Shown here in pieces: positions 5,108 to 6,877 of a stretch of DNA of 6,877 nt. The notes beneath the pieces are model-generated. The model did not search any database. It saw only the letters and a program-made list of their open reading frames with translations, and was not told the DNA's origin. Position numbers and translations under genes: made by a program. This DNA is from Sphingobacteriales bacterium (GTDB lineage Bacteria; Bacteroidota; Bacteroidia; Chitinophagales; Chitinophagaceae): the NCBI GenBank assembly GCA_024640385.1, contig JAHEFC010000209.1:1-6877 (forward strand), given 5' to 3'. Numbering within the stretch: the first letter of the stretch is position 1; every line of letters starts with the position of its first letter.

Positions 5108-6475
5108 TTATTTGCTCACCTGGAGTTCTTTTTCGTGCACAGACCATTCACCAAGATCTTCTCCTTTTACGCCAATGAAACTTACACTCAATCGCCTGTC
5201 TTTTGCCTTGCCCGATAACGTCACTCTTGCATAATTCTGTTTCTGATCCAGGCCATACACACGATAGGGGTTTTCTTTTTCTTCCCTGCCAAAAACATGG
5301 GTTCCGGAGGTAAGTGGCGAAACGGTGATATCGTAGAGGGGATAACCGGCCAGTCCTTCCACTTTGATCACTTCTGAATGATGACGGTCTCCCGTTAAAA
5401 ATAATACTCCTGTGATTTTCTGCGACCTGATGAAATCCATCATGTCATGATATTCAACCGGAAAATTCCTGAAACAATCAAAAGGCGACCTGGGATTCAG
5501 TACCTGGCTGCCGGTGGCTATGATCTTAAAAGTAGCCGAACTTCCTGCCAGAGCATTTTTCAGCCATTCCATCTGCTGATCCCCGAACATTTTTTTCATT
5601 GCATTGGGTTTGCCATCAATAGAATCAGGCAACCTGTCAGAACTTCTCCAGGTTCTGTCGTCCAACATAAAAATGTCCACATCACCATGGCTGATCTTTG
5701 TATAAATGCCCATACCGTTCTCACCGTAGGATGGATTTGACCAATAACTGGAAAATACTTTCCTGCTTTCTTCTTTGAGTGAAAATTCACGGCCTATATC
5801 ATTCGGACCAAAATCATGATCGTCCCAGATGGCGTAATGGGGCATTTTTTTCAGGAAAGCCTGCAACACCGGCCTGCTTCTGTCGAAGGCCGCCCTGTAC
5901 CACAAGCCGGCGGCACTGTAATAATCCACTTCCCGGGTGTACCAGTTATCTCCCAGCCATAACATGAAAGAGGAATGTTCTTTGGCCATCGTTTCAAAAA
6001 TGGAAGAATCACCGCCATAAGGTTTGCCCGGCCTGTCGTACTTCGGTTGATTCATATATGAGCAGCTCCCGGTGAGGAAACTGAAATCAGGCACGGGCTT
6101 CCGCCATTGCCATAGGTCTTTGGTTGTAAAGGTTCCTGTACTTCGGCCTGTTGTACCGATAAAAACCTGGTATTCGTACACGGTATTGATTTCCAGGTCA
6201 TTAAGATGATAATAGATCACGTTGTGCCCCTGCTCTTCCGCAGCTGCAGAGGGTTTTGCTAATGCGGTCAGGATAGTTTTTTTATCACCCTGCTTCCAGA
6301 ATCTAAGCTGCGGCCTGGTGCCGGGAGCTGTTTCCAGCCAAATGGTTGCATTGCGGTATTCAACCTGCCCAAGCATTGGCCCGGCAATGATCTCCTTACT
6401 AACCTGGCCCCTGATGCCCTGAAACAGGAAGATGCTGAAGACCAGTAGTATGGAATAAAAAAATGCCTTCCTCAT
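5108..6475 (-). CDS. PhoD-like alkaline phosphatase/phosphodiesterase (metallophosphatase), exported
   Basis: This 455-residue protein, counted from the ATG at 6475, begins MRKAFFYSILLVFSIFLFQG, a Sec signal peptide with likely cleavage near residue 22-24 (GIRGQ). No lipobox Cys is present, so it should be periplasmic or released. An N-terminal beta-sandwich (PhoD_N-like, about residues 30-118) precedes the metallophosphatase domain. Metal-site motifs in order are GSCSY (136-140), LGDNWY (174-179), AIWDDHDFGPND (215-226), MLDDRTWR (270-277) and LTGDRHHSEV (361-370). PhoD-family enzymes use Fe/Ca centres to hydrolyse phosphate mono- and diesters; the physiological substrate here is not deducible. 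The frame extends to a TTG at 6496, but the ATG at 6475 puts a normal n-region on the signal peptide and is preferred. No C-terminal T9SS sorting domain is seen. Confidence 0.9.
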   Translation of the reverse strand: MRKAFFYSILLVFSIFLFQGIRGQVSKEIIAGPMLGQVEYRNATIWLETAPGTRPQLRFWKQGDKKTILTALAKPSAAAEEQGHNVIYYHLNDLEINTVYEYQVFIGTTGRSTGTFTTKDLWQWRKPVPDFSFLTGSCSYMNQPKYDRPGKPYGGDSSIFETMAKEHSSFMLWLGDNWYTREVDYYSAAGLWYRAAFDRSRPVLQAFLKKMPHYAIWDDHDFGPNDIGREFSLKEESRKVFSSYWSNPSYGENGMGIYTKISHGDVDIFMLDDRTWRSSDRLPDSIDGKPNAMKKMFGDQQMEWLKNALAGSSATFKIIATGSQVLNPRSPFDCFRNFPVEYHDMMDFIRSQKITGVLFLTGDRHHSEVIKVEGLAGYPLYDITVSPLTSGTHVFGREEKENPYRVYGLDQKQNYARVTLSGKAKDRRLSVSFIGVKGEDLGEWSVHEKELQVSK

Positions 6476-6524
6476 AACTGAATATGTAGAAGGCAAAATA
6501 AAGAATTTAATATATGGCCCGCGA

Positions 6525-6644
6525 TTATTTCACCGCGCGACACTTGTTGTACCGGCCGGATGCTGCCTCGGAGGGCGACACAGCACGGCTGCAGGAACTG
6601 ATCACAATGGTTACAACAATCAATGCAAGGATTGCTTTTTTCAT
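6525..6644 (-). CDS. Small lipoprotein, 39 residues
   Basis: A short frame from ATG 6644 to TAA 6525 encodes a 39-residue peptide. It has a basic start (MKKAIL), a hydrophobic core (ALIVVTIVI) and a lipobox ISSC with the Cys at 18, so signal peptidase II would leave a lipid-anchored tail of about 22 residues. The tail (AVSPSEAASG, then RYNKCRAVK) is polar and basic and has one more Cys at 35. The complete signal-peptide architecture in so short a frame makes chance unlikely. It lies 49 bp upstream of the PhoD-like gene on the same strand and may share its transcript. The function is unknown; similar tiny lipoproteins with an N-K-C-R-like end may exist in related genomes, but I cannot confirm that here. 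Confidence 0.7.
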   Translation of the reverse strand: MKKAILALIVVTIVISSCSRAVSPSEAASGRYNKCRAVK

Positions 6645-6741
6645 AATCTAAGTTTAGGGTAGAATAGGGCTATACGGATAACATTTGATTCAAGATAACG
6701 CATAATCTGTACCAATATTACAATTTCGGGTTCCGGATTCC

Positions 6742-6787
6742 GGATTGACGGATTGACGGATTGGCGGATTGACGGATTGACGGATTT
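6742..6787. repeat. Octamer tandem repeat (GGATTGAC)
   Basis: Five 8-bp units read GGATTGAC, GGATTGAC, GGATTGGC, GGATTGAC and GGATTGAC (6742-6781), followed by a partial GGATTT. A degenerate GGATTCC unit precedes them (6735-6741). The array sits about 100 bp upstream of the small lipoprotein start, in a gene-free stretch (6645-6831). There are no spacers between units, so it is not a CRISPR array. Confidence 0.85.
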
Positions 6788-6831
6788 ATCTGCTTAAAAA
6801 TTAGTGTTTTAGGAAACCATGTTAAAGAAAT

Positions 6832-6861
6832 AAAAAAAGTCCTCCATTTCTGAAGGACTTT
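6832..6861 (-). terminator. Intrinsic terminator of a - strand gene beyond the right edge
   Basis: An 8-bp perfect stem pairs AAAGTCCT (6836-6843) with AGGACTTT (6854-6861) around a 10-nt loop. Read on the - strand, the stem ends in a run of Ts (complement of A6832-6838), so it terminates transcription entering from the right. On the + strand the flank is TAATCTATTT, a poorer U-tract. This implies that a - strand gene ends just outside the window and that the lipoprotein/phosphatase group has its own promoter. Confidence 0.8.
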
Positions 6862-6877
6862 AATCTATTTAATCCGG

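Noticed and set aside
6476..6496. TTG start adding seven residues to the PhoD-like protein
   Set aside because: It would put MPSTYSV before a normal signal peptide start (MRKAFF); the ATG at 6475 is the better start.
6476..6524. Separate promoter for the PhoD-like gene (TTATTTTG on the - strand)
   Set aside because: It lacks the key A at the second position of the -7 element and has no -33 TTG at 17-19 nt.
6735..6787. Possible CRISPR array
   Set aside because: The 8-bp units are directly adjacent with no spacers, and no cas genes are present.

Overview
The window looks like chromosomal housekeeping sequence from a member of the Bacteroidota, probably near the Chitinophagaceae. The evidence is a C-terminal type IX secretion sorting domain, the acpP-fabF-rnc gene order, a promoter of the TTG-N18-TAnnTTTG class ahead of acpP, mostly weak or absent Shine-Dalgarno sequences, and several intergenic arrays of short tandem repeats. 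No phage, insertion sequence, CRISPR array, tRNA or rRNA was seen.

Layout, left to right. (1) The 3' part of a cell-surface or secreted protein on the + strand, broken by an in-frame TAG at 113-115, ends at 613 and is followed by a clear intrinsic terminator. (2) A GC-rich repeat block (about 672-826) with 28-bp perfect inverted arms ends 2 nt short of the stop codon of an IscA-type Fe-S assembly gene on the - strand. (3) A 108-bp gap separates iscA from the divergent methylmalonyl-CoA epimerase gene (+), which converges with rnc leaving 2 bp between stop codons. (4) A - strand fatty-acid/RNA-processing operon, acpP -> fabF -> rnc, runs from a recognisable promoter at 4048-4020. (5) A divergent GNAT acetyltransferase (+) converges on a - strand group read as small lipoprotein -> PhoD-like phosphatase -> YcxB-like membrane protein. 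(6) The right edge has an octamer repeat array and a - strand terminator belonging to a gene outside the window.

Functionally, acpP and fabF supply the acyl carrier and the condensing enzyme of fatty-acid elongation, and rnc shares their transcript. The epimerase belongs to methylmalonyl-CoA/propionyl-CoA interconversion, and iscA to Fe-S cluster maturation. The PhoD-like protein is exported and probably releases phosphate from phosphodiesters or phosphomonoesters in the periplasm or at the cell surface. Its 4-bp spacing to the YcxB-like gene suggests co-translation.

No wholly new system is evident. The least ordinary points are the interrupted T9SS cargo gene, the repeats placed at the 3' ends of - strand genes (behind iscA, fabF and the YcxB-like gene), an unlisted 39-residue lipoprotein, and an Asn at a normally acidic active-site position of RNase III.
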